In this document: positions 1 through 8,187 of the stretch, piece by piece | How positions within the stretch are numbered: position 1 is the first letter of the stretch | Layout of the letters: every line of letters starts with the position of its first letter | Assembly (NCBI RefSeq): GCF_001431645.1 | Contig: NZ_LLXU01000079.1 | Coordinates: 1-49,265, forward strand | DNA from: Stenotrophomonas panacihumi | Lineage (GTDB): Bacteria > Pseudomonadota > Gammaproteobacteria > Xanthomonadales > Xanthomonadaceae | Length of the DNA stretch: 49,265 nucleotides | Reading direction: 5' to 3' | Position numbers and translations under genes: made by a program | Notes under the pieces: generated by a model | The model's input: only the letters and a program-made list of their open reading frames with translations | What the model was told of the DNA's origin: nothing | The model's database searches: none

Positions 1-183
1 GAGGGCTGGATGCTTTTGTCGTCCGGTCGTGGGGATCTGGAGGGTCTGCGGGGCTGGGGCCTTTTCGGGACCGTTGGCGACATGGATGTCGCCATCGAGC
101 CCCCATGGATGGGTTCACGGCGTGTCCCGAAAAGGCCCCAGCCCCGCAGGCCGTGCAGCAACCGCAAACAGCCGACACCACCC
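1..183. other. Non-coding left edge dominated by one long inverted repeat
   Basis: I see no gene here. Short open frames run through it on both strands, but none has a ribosome binding site or a recognisable product. Most of the stretch is the inverted repeat listed separately. It lies beyond the terminator of the fatty-acid operon, so it probably separates that operon from the next gene to the left, which is outside the window. Confidence 0.6.
43..152. repeat. Long inverted repeat with nested hairpins in its loop
   Basis: Positions 46-71 and 124-149 are perfect 26-base complements. Each arm extends by three more pairs (43-45 with 150-152) if one G-T pair is allowed. The 52-base loop holds a second perfect stem (GGCGAC at 76-81 with GTCGCC, loop ATGGAT) and a CCCATGGATGGG-like palindrome. 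No T-run follows on either strand, so this is not a standard intrinsic terminator. It resembles the intergenic palindromic repeats frequent in xanthomonad genomes, but copy number cannot be judged from one window. Confidence 0.8.
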
Positions 184-212
184 AAAAAAGAAAGGCGGCC
201 CGAAGGCCGCCT
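184..212 (-). terminator. Intrinsic terminator of the fatty-acid oxidation operon
   Basis: Read on the minus strand, an 8-bp stem (AGGCGGCC / GGCCGCCT, positions 205-212 and 193-200) closes a TTCG tetraloop. It is followed by a T-rich tract at 184-189. It lies about 30 bases past the thiolase stop codon, the expected place for the 3' end of the regulator-dehydrogenase-thiolase transcript. Confidence 0.92.
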
Positions 213-244
213 CTCCAACACACACAAGACACCGCAGCAGGAAA

Positions 245-1450
245 TCAGAGCGCCTCGATAATCCCCGCAGCGCCCATGCCCGTGCCGATGCACATCGTCA
301 CCATGCCGTACTTCTGCTGGCGACGACGCAGGCCGTGCACGATCGTCGCGGTGCGGATCGCACCGGTCGCACCGAGCGGGTGGCCCAGCGCGATCGCGCC
401 GCCCAGCGGATTGATCTTCGACGGGTCCAGCTGGCTGTCGCGGATCACCGCCAGCGACTGCGCCGCGAAGGCCTCGTTGAGCTCGATCCAGTCCAGCTGA
501 TCCTTCGTCAGGCCCGCCTGCTTGAGCGCCTTCGGGATCGCCGCGATCGGGCCGATGCCCATCACTTCCGGGCGCACGCCGGCCACCGAGAACGACACGA
601 AGCGCGCCAGCGGCGTCAGCCCGTAGTCCTTGATCGCCTGCTCGGAGGCCAGCAGCACCGCGCCGGCACCGTCGCTCATCTGCGACGAATTGCCCGCCGT
701 CACCGAACCCCCGAACTGCCCGTTGCGGAACACCGGGCGCAGCTTGCCCAGGCCTTCCAGCGACGTATCCGCGCGCGGGCCTTCATCGGTATCCACCCGC
801 TTCTTGCGCAGCGCGATCGTGTTGCCCGCCAGGTCCGGCACGTGCGACATGATCTCGTACGGGCTGATCTCGTCGCGGAATTCACCAGCGGCAATCGCCG
901 CCAGCGCCTTCTGGTGCGACGCCAGCGCGAACGCATCCTGCTCCTCGCGCGATACCTTCCACTCCTCGGCCACCTTCTCGGCGGTGATGCCCATGCCGTA
1001 GGCGATGGCCACGTGGTCGTCCTTGAACACCGACGGCGACAGCGCCACCTTGTTGCCCATCATCGGCACCATCGACATCGACTCGGTGCCGCCGGCCAGC
1101 ATCAGGTCGGCGTTGCCCAGGCGGATCTCGTTGGCCGCCAGCGCCACGGCCTGCAGGCCGGAAGAGCAGAAGCGGTTGATGGTCTGCCCGGCCACCGTGT
1201 TCGGCAGGCCGGCCAGCAGCACGCCGATGCGCGCCACGTTCATGCCTTGCTCGCCCTCGGGCATCGCGCAGCCGATGATCGCATCGTCGATGCGCGCCAG
1301 GTCGATGCCCGGCGCCTGGGCCACGACCGAACGCAGCACGTGCGCCAGCATGTCGTCGGGGCGGGTGTTGCGGAACATGCCCTTCGGCGCCTTGCCCACC
1401 GGGGTACGGGTGGCGGCGACGATGTAGGCGTCCTGGATCTGCTTGGTCAT
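245..1450 (-). CDS. fadA: Acetyl-CoA C-acyltransferase (3-ketoacyl-CoA thiolase)
   Basis: This 401-residue thiolase catalyses the last step of beta-oxidation, splitting 3-ketoacyl-CoA with CoA into acetyl-CoA and a shortened acyl-CoA in the cytoplasm. The nucleophilic cysteine is Cys95 in the context RFCSSG. The C-terminal half carries the GGAIALGHPLGATG histidine motif and the second catalytic cysteine in CIGTGMG. Length is normal for the family. It starts 42 bases after the fused dehydrogenase/hydratase gene on the same strand, behind a GGAG-type ribosome binding site, and is the last gene before a strong terminator. Together the two proteins cover hydration, oxidation and thiolysis. An acetoacetyl-CoA thiolase is possible, but the partner gene favours the degradative role. 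Confidence 0.95.
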   Translation of the reverse strand: MTKQIQDAYIVAATRTPVGKAPKGMFRNTRPDDMLAHVLRSVVAQAPGIDLARIDDAIIGCAMPEGEQGMNVARIGVLLAGLPNTVAGQTINRFCSSGLQAVALAANEIRLGNADLMLAGGTESMSMVPMMGNKVALSPSVFKDDHVAIAYGMGITAEKVAEEWKVSREEQDAFALASHQKALAAIAAGEFRDEISPYEIMSHVPDLAGNTIALRKKRVDTDEGPRADTSLEGLGKLRPVFRNGQFGGSVTAGNSSQMSDGAGAVLLASEQAIKDYGLTPLARFVSFSVAGVRPEVMGIGPIAAIPKALKQAGLTKDQLDWIELNEAFAAQSLAVIRDSQLDPSKINPLGGAIALGHPLGATGAIRTATIVHGLRRRQQKYGMVTMCIGTGMGAAGIIEAL

Positions 1451-1492
1451 TTCATTACTCCGGAATTCGAAGAAGGCCGCAAGCGCTGCGCA

Positions 1493-3865
1493 TCAATTGC
1501 GCAGCGGCTTGCCGGTCTTGAGCATGTGGGCGATGCGGGCCTGGGTCTTCTCCTGCTGGGCCAGCTCCACGAAGTGCTGGCGCTCGAGCTTGAGCAGCCA
1601 TTCCTCGTCCACCAGCGCGCCACGGTCCACTTCGCCGCCGCACACCACGGTCGCGATGCGGCTGGCGATCTCGTAGTCGTACTCGCTGATGAAGCGGCCC
1701 TCCAGCATGTTGACCAGCAGCATCTTGAAGGTGGCGATGCCGACGTCGCCGGCGACCTGGATGCGGTTGGCGGGCATCGGCGGGCGATAGCCACCCTCGG
1801 CCAGCGCCAGCGCCTCGGCCTTGGCGATGTACAGCGACTCGAAGGTGTTGAACACCACCTTGTCGGTCTGGCGCAGCAGGCCCAGTTCCTTCGCATTGAC
1901 CGCCGAGTTGGACACCTTGGCCATCGCCACGGTCTCGAAGGTCTTCTTCAGCTCGGCGAACACGTCACCGCCCGGGCCGGCCGCTTCCGACGCGCGCACG
2001 GCCAGTTCCTTCAGGCCGCCACCGGCCGGCAGCAGGCCCACGCCGGCCTCGACCAGGCCGATGTAGCTCTCCAGCGCGGCGACCGTCTTGGCGCTGTGCA
2101 TCTGGAATTCGCAGCCACCACCCAGCGCCAGGCCACGCACCGCGGCCACCACCGGCACCAGCGAGTACTTGATGCGCTGGCTGGTGCGCTGGAAGTTGGC
2201 GACCATCGCCTCGAACTCGGCGATCTTGCCGGCCTGTAGCGCGCCCAGCGCACCGGCCAGGTCCGCACCGGCGGAGAAGGGCTCCTTCTGCTGCCAGATC
2301 ACCAGGCCCTTGAAGTCCTTCTCGGCGCGGCCCACCGCTTCCTGCAGGCCATCGAGCACCTGGTCGGAGACGGTGTTCATCTTGGTCTTGAAGCCGACCA
2401 CGGCGATGTCGTCGCCGTCATGCCACATGCGCAGGCCGTCGTTCTCGAACACCGTCTCGCCCGGGCTGAACTTCTCGCCCAGCAGCGGATCGGGGAAGCG
2501 CTGGCGGCGATACACCGGCAGCGAGGAACGCGGCAGCTTGGCGTCGCGCGCCGGGCTGTAGCTGCCCTCGGCGGCATGCACGCCGTCGCGGCCGTCGAAC
2601 ACCCAGTTCGGCAGCGGCGCGTTGCTCATGCTCTTGCCGGCGGCGATGTCGTCGGCAATCCACTGCGCCACCTGCTTCCAGCCGGCGGCCTGCCAGGTCT
2701 CGAACGGGCCGAGCGACCAGCCGTAGCCCCAGCGGATCGCCAGGTCCACGTCGCGCGCGGTGTCGGCGATGTCGGCCAGGTGGTAGGCGCTGTAGTGGAA
2801 CAGGTCGCGGAACGTCGCCCACAGGAACTGCGCCTGCGGGTGCTGGCTCTCGCGCAGCTTGGCGAACTTCTCGGCCGGGTTCTTGATCTTCAGGATCTCG
2901 ACCACTTCCGGTGCCGCGGCGCGGTCGGCCGGGCGGTAGTCCTGCTTGGCCACGTCGAGCACGACGATGTCCTTGCCGACCTTGCGGAAGATGCCCGCGC
3001 CGGTCTTCTGGCCGAGCGCGCCCTTGGCGATCAGCGCTTCCAGCCACTTGGGCGACTTGAAGAACGCATGCCACGGGTCATCGGGCAGGGTGTCGGCCAT
3101 GGTCTTGATGACGTGGGCCATGGTGTCCAGGCCGACCACGTCCGAGGTGCGGTAGGTCGCCGACTTCGGGCGGCCGACCAGCGGGCCGGTCAGGCCGTCG
3201 ACTTCGTCGAAGCCCAGGCCGAACTGCTCGGTGTGGTGGATCGTGGAGAGGATCGAGAACACGCCGATGCGGTTGCCGATGAAGTTCGGCGTGTCCTTGG
3301 CGTACACCACGCCCTTGCCGAGCGTGGTGGTCAGGAAGGTTTCCAGGCCTTCCAGCACGGACTTGTCCGTGCCCTTGGCCGGGATCAGCTCGGCCAGGTG
3401 CATGTAGCGCGGCGGGTTGAAGAAATGCACGCCGCAGAAGCGGTGGCGCAGCTGCTCGGGCAGCACTTCGGCCAGCTTGTTGATGCCCAGGCCGGAGGTG
3501 TTGGAGGCCAGCACGGCGGTATCGGACACGAACGGGGCGATCTTCGCGTACAGGTCCTGCTTCCAGTCCATGCGTTCGGCGATCGCTTCGATGATCAGGT
3601 CGCAGCCGCGCAGCTGTTCCAGGCCGGTGTCGTAGTTGGCCGGGGTGATGGCCTCGGCCAGGCCCTTGGACGCCAGCGGCGCCGGGCTCAGCTTGCCCAG
3701 GTTGGCGATGGCCTTGAGCACGATGCCGTCGGCCGGGCCTTCCTTCGCGGCCAGGTCGAACAGCACGGTGTCGACACCGGCGTTGGTGAGGTGCGCGGCG
3801 ATCTGGGCGCCCATGACGCCGGCGCCGAGGACGGCCGCGCGACGGACTAGCAGGGGATTGGACAT
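1493..3865 (-). CDS. Fused 3-hydroxyacyl-CoA dehydrogenase / enoyl-CoA hydratase
   Basis: A 790-residue cytoplasmic enzyme performing the two middle steps of beta-oxidation. The dehydrogenase comes first, with NAD-binding motif GAGVMG near residues 15-20 and the 3HCDH C-terminal domains in the middle. The crotonase-fold hydratase follows from about residue 480, with SAGADL, the GGGCEF segment and the VEAGVGLLPAGGG segment that supply the two catalytic glutamates. This order is the reverse of E. coli FadB/FadJ, where the hydratase is N-terminal, and matches the Bacillus FadN type in order and length. It lies 42 bases after the TetR gene and 42 before the thiolase, which supports one operon. 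I leave the symbol empty because fadB, fadJ and fadN are used inconsistently for this type. Confidence 0.93.
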   Translation of the reverse strand: MSNPLLVRRAAVLGAGVMGAQIAAHLTNAGVDTVLFDLAAKEGPADGIVLKAIANLGKLSPAPLASKGLAEAITPANYDTGLEQLRGCDLIIEAIAERMDWKQDLYAKIAPFVSDTAVLASNTSGLGINKLAEVLPEQLRHRFCGVHFFNPPRYMHLAELIPAKGTDKSVLEGLETFLTTTLGKGVVYAKDTPNFIGNRIGVFSILSTIHHTEQFGLGFDEVDGLTGPLVGRPKSATYRTSDVVGLDTMAHVIKTMADTLPDDPWHAFFKSPKWLEALIAKGALGQKTGAGIFRKVGKDIVVLDVAKQDYRPADRAAAPEVVEILKIKNPAEKFAKLRESQHPQAQFLWATFRDLFHYSAYHLADIADTARDVDLAIRWGYGWSLGPFETWQAAGWKQVAQWIADDIAAGKSMSNAPLPNWVFDGRDGVHAAEGSYSPARDAKLPRSSLPVYRRQRFPDPLLGEKFSPGETVFENDGLRMWHDGDDIAVVGFKTKMNTVSDQVLDGLQEAVGRAEKDFKGLVIWQQKEPFSAGADLAGALGALQAGKIAEFEAMVANFQRTSQRIKYSLVPVVAAVRGLALGGGCEFQMHSAKTVAALESYIGLVEAGVGLLPAGGGLKELAVRASEAAGPGGDVFAELKKTFETVAMAKVSNSAVNAKELGLLRQTDKVVFNTFESLYIAKAEALALAEGGYRPPMPANRIQVAGDVGIATFKMLLVNMLEGRFISEYDYEIASRIATVVCGGEVDRGALVDEEWLLKLERQHFVELAQQEKTQARIAHMLKTGKPLRN

Positions 3866-3907
3866 ATCGATAAACCCTTGATGGATAACGACTACGGTGT
3901 GAACGGC

Positions 3908-4540
3908 TTAGGGTTGCACGCGGGCCAGGAAGCCGGCTTCCGCGAAACGGATCAGTTCGCGCGCCGCATGGGCGCGGTGGTCGGCCTCGCTGACGCCGGG
4001 CGGGCGCTTGATCAGGCCGAAGTCGGCCATGGCGTAGGTCAGGGCGCCGGCGAGGAAATCCAGCCGCCAGTACAACGCTTCCTTGCCCAGGCCCGGCACG
4101 CAGGCCGCGATGGCCTTGCCGAACTCGCGCAGGACGTGGCCGTAATGGTCGGAAAGGAACTTGCGCAGGTTGTCGTTCTTCTCGGCATAGGCGCGGGCGA
4201 TGACGCGCACGAAGGCGCCGCCGCTCTGGCGGTCCTGGGCCATGGCCAGCGCCGGCTCGACGAAGGCGGCCAGCACGGCCGACAGGTCCCCCGGCTTCTC
4301 CCGGCGGGCCTGTTCGAGCTGGTGCAGGCGGGCGGCGGTCATTTCGTCCATGCGGCGGCGGAACACCTCGTTGACCAGGTTTTCCTTGGAGCCGAAGTGG
4401 TAATTGACCGCCGCGATGTTGACGTCCGCGTGACTGGTGACCAGGCGCAGCGAGGTCCCGGCGAAACCGTGCTGGGCGAACAGCTCCTCCGCCGCGCCGA
4501 GAATGCGGTCCTTGGTGGAGAAGTGGGCGGGCTTGGGCAT
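3908..4540 (-). CDS. TetR/AcrR-family regulator, PsrA-like
   Basis: A 210-residue TetR-type repressor. The N-terminal helix-turn-helix spans roughly residues 10-58 and includes the segments TSLRLVTSHADVNIAAVNYHF and GSKENLV, which closely resemble Pseudomonas PsrA as I recall it. The rest is a ligand-binding all-helical domain. PsrA senses long-chain acyl-CoA/fatty acids and controls fadBA-type operons and itself. This gene is the first of the operon with the oxidation enzymes, and a PsrA-type palindrome overlaps its promoter, so autoregulation and fatty-acid induction are likely. The start at 4540 is supported by the conserved N-terminus. The ligand is inferred, not seen. Confidence 0.9.
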   Translation of the reverse strand: MPKPAHFSTKDRILGAAEELFAQHGFAGTSLRLVTSHADVNIAAVNYHFGSKENLVNEVFRRRMDEMTAARLHQLEQARREKPGDLSAVLAAFVEPALAMAQDRQSGGAFVRVIARAYAEKNDNLRKFLSDHYGHVLREFGKAIAACVPGLGKEALYWRLDFLAGALTYAMADFGLIKRPPGVSEADHRAHAARELIRFAEAGFLARVQP

Positions 4541-4558
4541 GGTCGGGGCAGGGCATCA

Positions 4559-4576
4559 ATCAAACGATTGTTTGAT
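4559..4576. promoter_or_regulatory. PsrA-type operator in front of the beta-oxidation operon
   Basis: The 18-base element ATCAAACGATTGTTTGAT is a near-perfect palindrome with 7-base half sites ATCAAAC / GTTTGAT around four bases. The core CAAAC-N4-GTTTG fits the published PsrA box of Pseudomonas. Read on the minus strand it begins right at a -10-like TATAGGAT (4575-4582), so a bound repressor would block transcription start of the regulator and the enzymes behind it. The -35 region is poor. Confidence 0.85.
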
Positions 4577-4700
4577 CCTATACCCTGCCGTATGGAAGTG
4601 CATTGTGCGATGCAGCATGACTGCCGTCGGAACCGCCGCCCGCCCAGTATGCAAAGGCCGCGCCAAGGCGTTAGAATTGTCCATCGCAAGTTCGGCTAAG

Positions 4701-4725
4701 CCCGCGTTTTGACGCGGGTTTTTTT
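4701..4725 (+). terminator. Intrinsic terminator just upstream of ndk
   Basis: CCCGCG (4701-4706) and CGCGGG (4713-4718) form a stem around TTTTGA and are followed by seven T. It points in the same direction as ndk and sits 48 bases before its start. The gene on its other side is transcribed divergently, so the terminator ends something initiated between about 4577 and 4700, such as a short RNA or an attenuated leader. A TAGAAT at 4672-4677 could be the -10 of such a transcript, but no good -35 is seen. Confidence 0.8.
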
Positions 4726-4736
4726 CATGTTAACCT
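4709..4736 (+). promoter_or_regulatory. Possible ndk promoter overlapping the terminator
   Basis: TTGACG (4709-4714) and TAACCT (4731-4736) are spaced by 16 bases and could serve as -35 and -10 for ndk. The transcript would start near 4743, inside a perfect 7-bp hairpin at 4737-4755 (CGGGCCA / TGGCCCG). The match is modest. Confidence 0.35.
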
Positions 4737-4773
4737 CGGGCCAGTCAGTGGCCCGCCCTCGGGAGATTTTTCC

Positions 4774-5199
4774 ATGGCGCTGGAGCGCACCCTGTCCATC
4801 ATCAAGCCCGATGCCGTCGCCAAGAACGTCATCGGCGAAATCTACAGCCGCTTCGAGAAGGCCGGCCTGAAGGTCGTGGCCGCCAAGTACAAGCAGCTGT
4901 CGCGTCGCGAGGCCGAAGGCTTCTACGCCGTGCACCGCGAGCGTCCGTTCTTCAACGCGCTGGTGGAGTTCATGATTTCCGGCCCGGTGATGATCCAGGC
5001 GCTGGAAGGCGAGAACGCCGTGGCCGCGCACCGCGACCTGCTGGGCGCCACCAACCCGAAGGACGCCGCGCCGGGCACCATCCGCGCCGACTTCGCCGAT
5101 TCGATCGACGCCAACGCCGCGCACGGCTCGGATTCGGTCGAGAACGCCGCCATCGAAGTGGCGTATTTCTTCGCCGCCACCGAAGTGGTTTCGCGCTAA
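4774..5199 (+). CDS. ndk: Nucleoside diphosphate kinase
   Basis: A 141-residue cytoplasmic enzyme that transfers the terminal phosphate of ATP to other nucleoside diphosphates through a phosphohistidine. The active-site histidine is His117 in NAAHGSDS, and the N-terminal [12 protein letters not shown] block is typical. Length is standard. A GGGAG ribosome binding site lies at about 4761-4765. It leads a housekeeping block whose order (ndk, rlmN, pilus protein, rodZ, yfgM-like, bamB, der) is that known from Pseudomonas, minus two genes. The upstream terminator and hairpin suggest possible leader control. Confidence 0.98.
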   Translation: MALERTLSIIKPDAVAKNVIGEIYSRFEKAGLKVVAAKYKQLSRREAEGFYAVHRERPFFNALVEFMISGPVMIQALEGENAVAAHRDLLGATNPKDAAPGTIRADFADSIDANAAHGSDSVENAAIEVAYFFAATEVVSR

Positions 5200-5210
5200 A
5201 GAGAAGTGCC

Positions 5211-6416
5211 GTGAACGAGGTCGTCCGCCAACCCGAGCCGCGTGAACTTCCCGTCGTAGAGGGGAAGGTCGCCAAGCAGAACCTGCTCGACCTCGATCGC
5301 GCGGGCCTGGAGCAGTTCTTCGCCGAAACCCTCGGCGAAGCACGCTACCGTGCCCACCAGGTGATGAAGTGGATCCACCACCGCTACGTCACCGACTTCG
5401 ACCAGATGACCGACCTCGGCAAGGCGCTGCGCGCCAAGCTGCATGCGCATGCCGAGGTCGTCGTCCCGAACGTGGTGTTCGACAAACCCTCCGCCGACGG
5501 CACCCACAAGTGGCTGCTGGCGATGGGCGTGGATGGCAAGAACGCCATCGAAACCGTGTACATCCCGGACAAGACCCGCGGCACGCTGTGCGTGTCCTCG
5601 CAGGTCGGCTGCGCGTTGAACTGCACGTTCTGCTCGACCGCCACCCAGGGCTTCAACCGCAACCTGTCCACCGCCGAGATCATCGGCCAGGTGTGGGTCG
5701 CGGCGCGCCACCTTGGCAACGTCCCGCACCAGCAGCGCCGCCTCACCAACGTGGTGATGATGGGCATGGGCGAGCCGCTGATGAATTTCGAAAACGTCGT
5801 GCGTGCGATGAACGTCATGCGCGACGACCTGGGCTATGGCCTGGCCAACAAGCGCGTGACGCTCTCGACCTCCGGCCTGGTGCCGATGATCGACCGCCTC
5901 TCCGTGGAGAGCGACGTCTCGCTGGCCGTGTCGCTGCACGCGCCGAACGACGCGCTGCGCGAGACGCTGGTGCCGCTCAACAAGAAGTACCCGATCGCCG
6001 AGCTGATGGCTTCCTGCGCCCGCTACCTGCGTGCGAACAAGAAGCGTGACTCGGTCACCTTCGAATACACCCTGATGAAGGGCATCAACGACCAGCCCGA
6101 ACATGCCCGCCAGCTGGCCAAGCTGATGCGCCAGTTCGACAACGCCGTGCAGGCCAAGGACTCGGGCAAGGTCAACCTGATCCCGTTCAATCCCTTCCCG
6201 GGCACGCGCTACGAGCGCTCCGGCGAGGAACAGATTCGCGCCTTTCAGAAGATCCTGCTCGATTCGCAGGTGCTGACGATGGTGCGCCGTACCCGTGGCG
6301 ACGACATCGACGCCGCGTGTGGCCAGCTCAAGGGGCAGGTGATGGATCGCACCCGCCGCCAGGCCACGTTCCTCCGGCAGCTGGAAGCCCAAGACGGCCA
6401 TGACGCGGCGGCATGA
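5211..6416 (+). CDS. rlmN: Dual-specificity 23S rRNA (A2503-C2)/tRNA (A37-C2) methyltransferase RlmN
   Basis: A 401-residue radical-SAM enzyme that methylates C2 of A2503 in 23S rRNA and A37 in some tRNAs. The 4Fe-4S cluster motif CxxxCxxC is at Cys134, Cys138 and Cys141 (CALNCTFC). The methyl-carrying cysteine pair is expected to be completed by the late cysteine in [21 protein letters not shown] and the serine-rich TLSTSGLVP segment are family hallmarks. It starts with GTG, 11 bases after ndk, with a purine-rich AAGAGAAG ahead. Its 3' end overlaps pilW by 17 bases. Confidence 0.97.
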   Translation: MNEVVRQPEPRELPVVEGKVAKQNLLDLDRAGLEQFFAETLGEARYRAHQVMKWIHHRYVTDFDQMTDLGKALRAKLHAHAEVVVPNVVFDKPSADGTHKWLLAMGVDGKNAIETVYIPDKTRGTLCVSSQVGCALNCTFCSTATQGFNRNLSTAEIIGQVWVAARHLGNVPHQQRRLTNVVMMGMGEPLMNFENVVRAMNVMRDDLGYGLANKRVTLSTSGLVPMIDRLSVESDVSLAVSLHAPNDALRETLVPLNKKYPIAELMASCARYLRANKKRDSVTFEYTLMKGINDQPEHARQLAKLMRQFDNAVQAKDSGKVNLIPFNPFPGTRYERSGEEQIRAFQKILLDSQVLTMVRRTRGDDIDAACGQLKGQVMDRTRRQATFLRQLEAQDGHDAAA

Positions 6417-7221
6417 GCTGACGTTGCTGCTCCTGATCGCGGCCGTGCTGGTGACAGCCGGTTGCGGCACCGGTTCGCGCACTGCCAAGGCCGGCAAGGT
6501 CAAGCGCATCGAGAGCGTCGCCCCGCGCTATGACGTGCGCGACGATCCCGCCACCCGCCAGCGCCTGGCGCGGCAGGAAAAGCTCGGCTTGGCGGTGAAC
6601 CGCCTGCAGGGCAACGACATCGCCGCCGCCGACGCGCTGGTGCGCGAAGTGATCAAGCAGGACCCCCGCCTGGCCGACGCCTATACCGTCCAGGCGCTCG
6701 TGCGTGACCGCCAGGGCGATGCCGCCGGCGCCGGCGAGGCGTACCGCAAGGCGGCCGAACTGGCCCCCGACCAGGGCGACACCCTCAACAACTATGGCGC
6801 GTGGCTGTGCGGCAGCGGCTTCGCCGCCGAGGCGCTGGTGTGGTTCGACCGCGCCCTGGCCGCGCCCAATTACCGCACGCCCGCGGCCGCCCTGGCCAAT
6901 GCCGGCGGCTGCGCGCTGCAGTCGGGGCAGGGCGAGCGTGCCGCCTCGGACCTGGACAAGGCGCTGCAGCTGGACCCCACCAACGCCTACGCGTTGGAAT
7001 CGATGGCGCGCTACCAGGTGTCACAGCGTCACTATTTCGAAGCGCGGGCCTTCAACGAGCGCCGCCTGGCGGCTGCACCGGCCACGTCTTCCGTGCTACA
7101 ACTTGCTATTCAGATTGAACACGGGCTAGGCGACAAGGCAGCCGCCAGCCGATATCAGCAGCGGTTGGTCCAGGAGTTTCCGCAGACCAGTACCGCCAAC
7201 CCGGGGGCCAAAGCATTGTGA
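6400..7221 (+). CDS. pilW: Type IV pilus biogenesis/stability lipoprotein PilW (PilF)
   Basis: A 273-residue outer-membrane lipoprotein that helps the secretin PilQ multimerise. The N-terminus is a signal peptide with lipobox VTAGC and acylated Cys22. The rest is made of TPR repeats, seen for example in the stretches around [11 protein letters not shown] and [20 protein letters not shown]. It overlaps rlmN by 17 bases and its TGA overlaps the GTG of the rodZ-like gene, so translation is probably coupled. The position between rlmN and rodZ matches pilF in Pseudomonas. No other pilus gene is in the window. Confidence 0.92.
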   Translation: MTRRHELTLLLLIAAVLVTAGCGTGSRTAKAGKVKRIESVAPRYDVRDDPATRQRLARQEKLGLAVNRLQGNDIAAADALVREVIKQDPRLADAYTVQALVRDRQGDAAGAGEAYRKAAELAPDQGDTLNNYGAWLCGSGFAAEALVWFDRALAAPNYRTPAAALANAGGCALQSGQGERAASDLDKALQLDPTNAYALESMARYQVSQRHYFEARAFNERRLAAAPATSSVLQLAIQIEHGLGDKAAASRYQQRLVQEFPQTSTANPGAKAL

Positions 7222-8108
7222 TCAGTGAGTCCAATCCGAACCCTTTCGAACAGGAAAAGGGATGCGGACAGTACCTGCGTGAAGCGCGAGAGGCCGCCGG
7301 GCTGACGGTGGACCAGGTCGCCACCCAGCTGCGCATGCCGGTGCAGGTGGTGCGGTCGCTGGAGCAGGAGGATTGGCAGCGCCTGGGTGCCCCCGTATTC
7401 GTTCGCGGCCAGCTGCGCAGCTATGCGCGGTTGTTGAACGTCAACCTGGAACCGCTGCTGCAGCAGGCGCGCCTGGAAAGCATCGAGCCGGTCAAGCTGG
7501 TCAGCCATGCGCATACGCCGCGCGGGCGCCGGTTGTTGGAAAGCTTCGCCCGCCGCGCCGTGTATGTAGTGATCACCGGCGTGCTGGTAGTGCCGATCTG
7601 GTACGCCATCCGCAGCGTCCCGGGCGAAAGCCCGCGCAGCAACACCGCCTCGCTCGACGTCGTGCCGGGCGAAGCGGCTGCCGGCAGCGTGGCCAGCGAG
7701 CAGGCCGCCGATTCGGCTGCCGCACCGGGCACGTCCCCGGCCGCGACCACGCCGGCCACCGATGCCCCCAAGCCTGCGACGCAGACCACCCCGTACATCG
7801 CCTCCTTGACCCCGATGCCGCGCAGCGCCACCGCGCCGTCCGGCGCGGGCCTGTCGCTGCATTTCACTGGCGAAAGCTGGATCGAAATCCTCGCCCCGGA
7901 TGGCAGTGTCGTCGACAAGGGCCTGGTGCGCGCCGGCGAGGATCGCAGCTACGAAGCCGGCCGCGTCGGCCGCGTGAAGCTGGGCAATGCGACGGCGGTA
8001 GAGGTTCAGCAAGGCGGCAGTATCGTCGACGTGAAACCGTTCCAGCGCGCTAACGTGGCGCGTTTTGCGGTATCCTCCGACGGCTCCGTGGTGCCCGCTG
8101 CCGAGTGA
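7218..8108 (+). CDS. rodZ: RodZ-like helix-turn-helix membrane protein
   Basis: A 296-residue bitopic inner-membrane protein of the cytoskeletal RodZ family, which links MreB to the cell-wall machinery and supports rod shape. An N-terminal Cro-like helix-turn-helix (about residues 15-80, YLREAREAAGLTVDQVA) is followed by one membrane span at about 114-130. A periplasmic Ala/Thr/Pro-rich linker leads to a C-terminal beta domain (DUF4115 type, about 214-285, with ESWIEILAPDG). It starts with GTG overlapping the pilW stop (GTGA). In Pseudomonas and E. coli the next genes would be ispG and hisS. Here 79 bases separate it from a yfgM-like gene. Confidence 0.9.
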   Translation: MISESNPNPFEQEKGCGQYLREAREAAGLTVDQVATQLRMPVQVVRSLEQEDWQRLGAPVFVRGQLRSYARLLNVNLEPLLQQARLESIEPVKLVSHAHTPRGRRLLESFARRAVYVVITGVLVVPIWYAIRSVPGESPRSNTASLDVVPGEAAAGSVASEQAADSAAAPGTSPAATTPATDAPKPATQTTPYIASLTPMPRSATAPSGAGLSLHFTGESWIEILAPDGSVVDKGLVRAGEDRSYEAGRVGRVKLGNATAVEVQQGGSIVDVKPFQRANVARFAVSSDGSVVPAAE

Positions 8109-8187
8109 CGTTGCAGGCTGCAGGCACCGCGGTTTTTCGTTTCCCCTTTGATGCTCCGGATCCGGCAAGGACGGGGTGAGAGTACGC

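Noticed and set aside
29..2239. 736-residue plus-strand open frame over the thiolase and dehydrogenase genes
   Set aside because: Shadow frame of the two minus-strand enzymes, with no recognisable domain.
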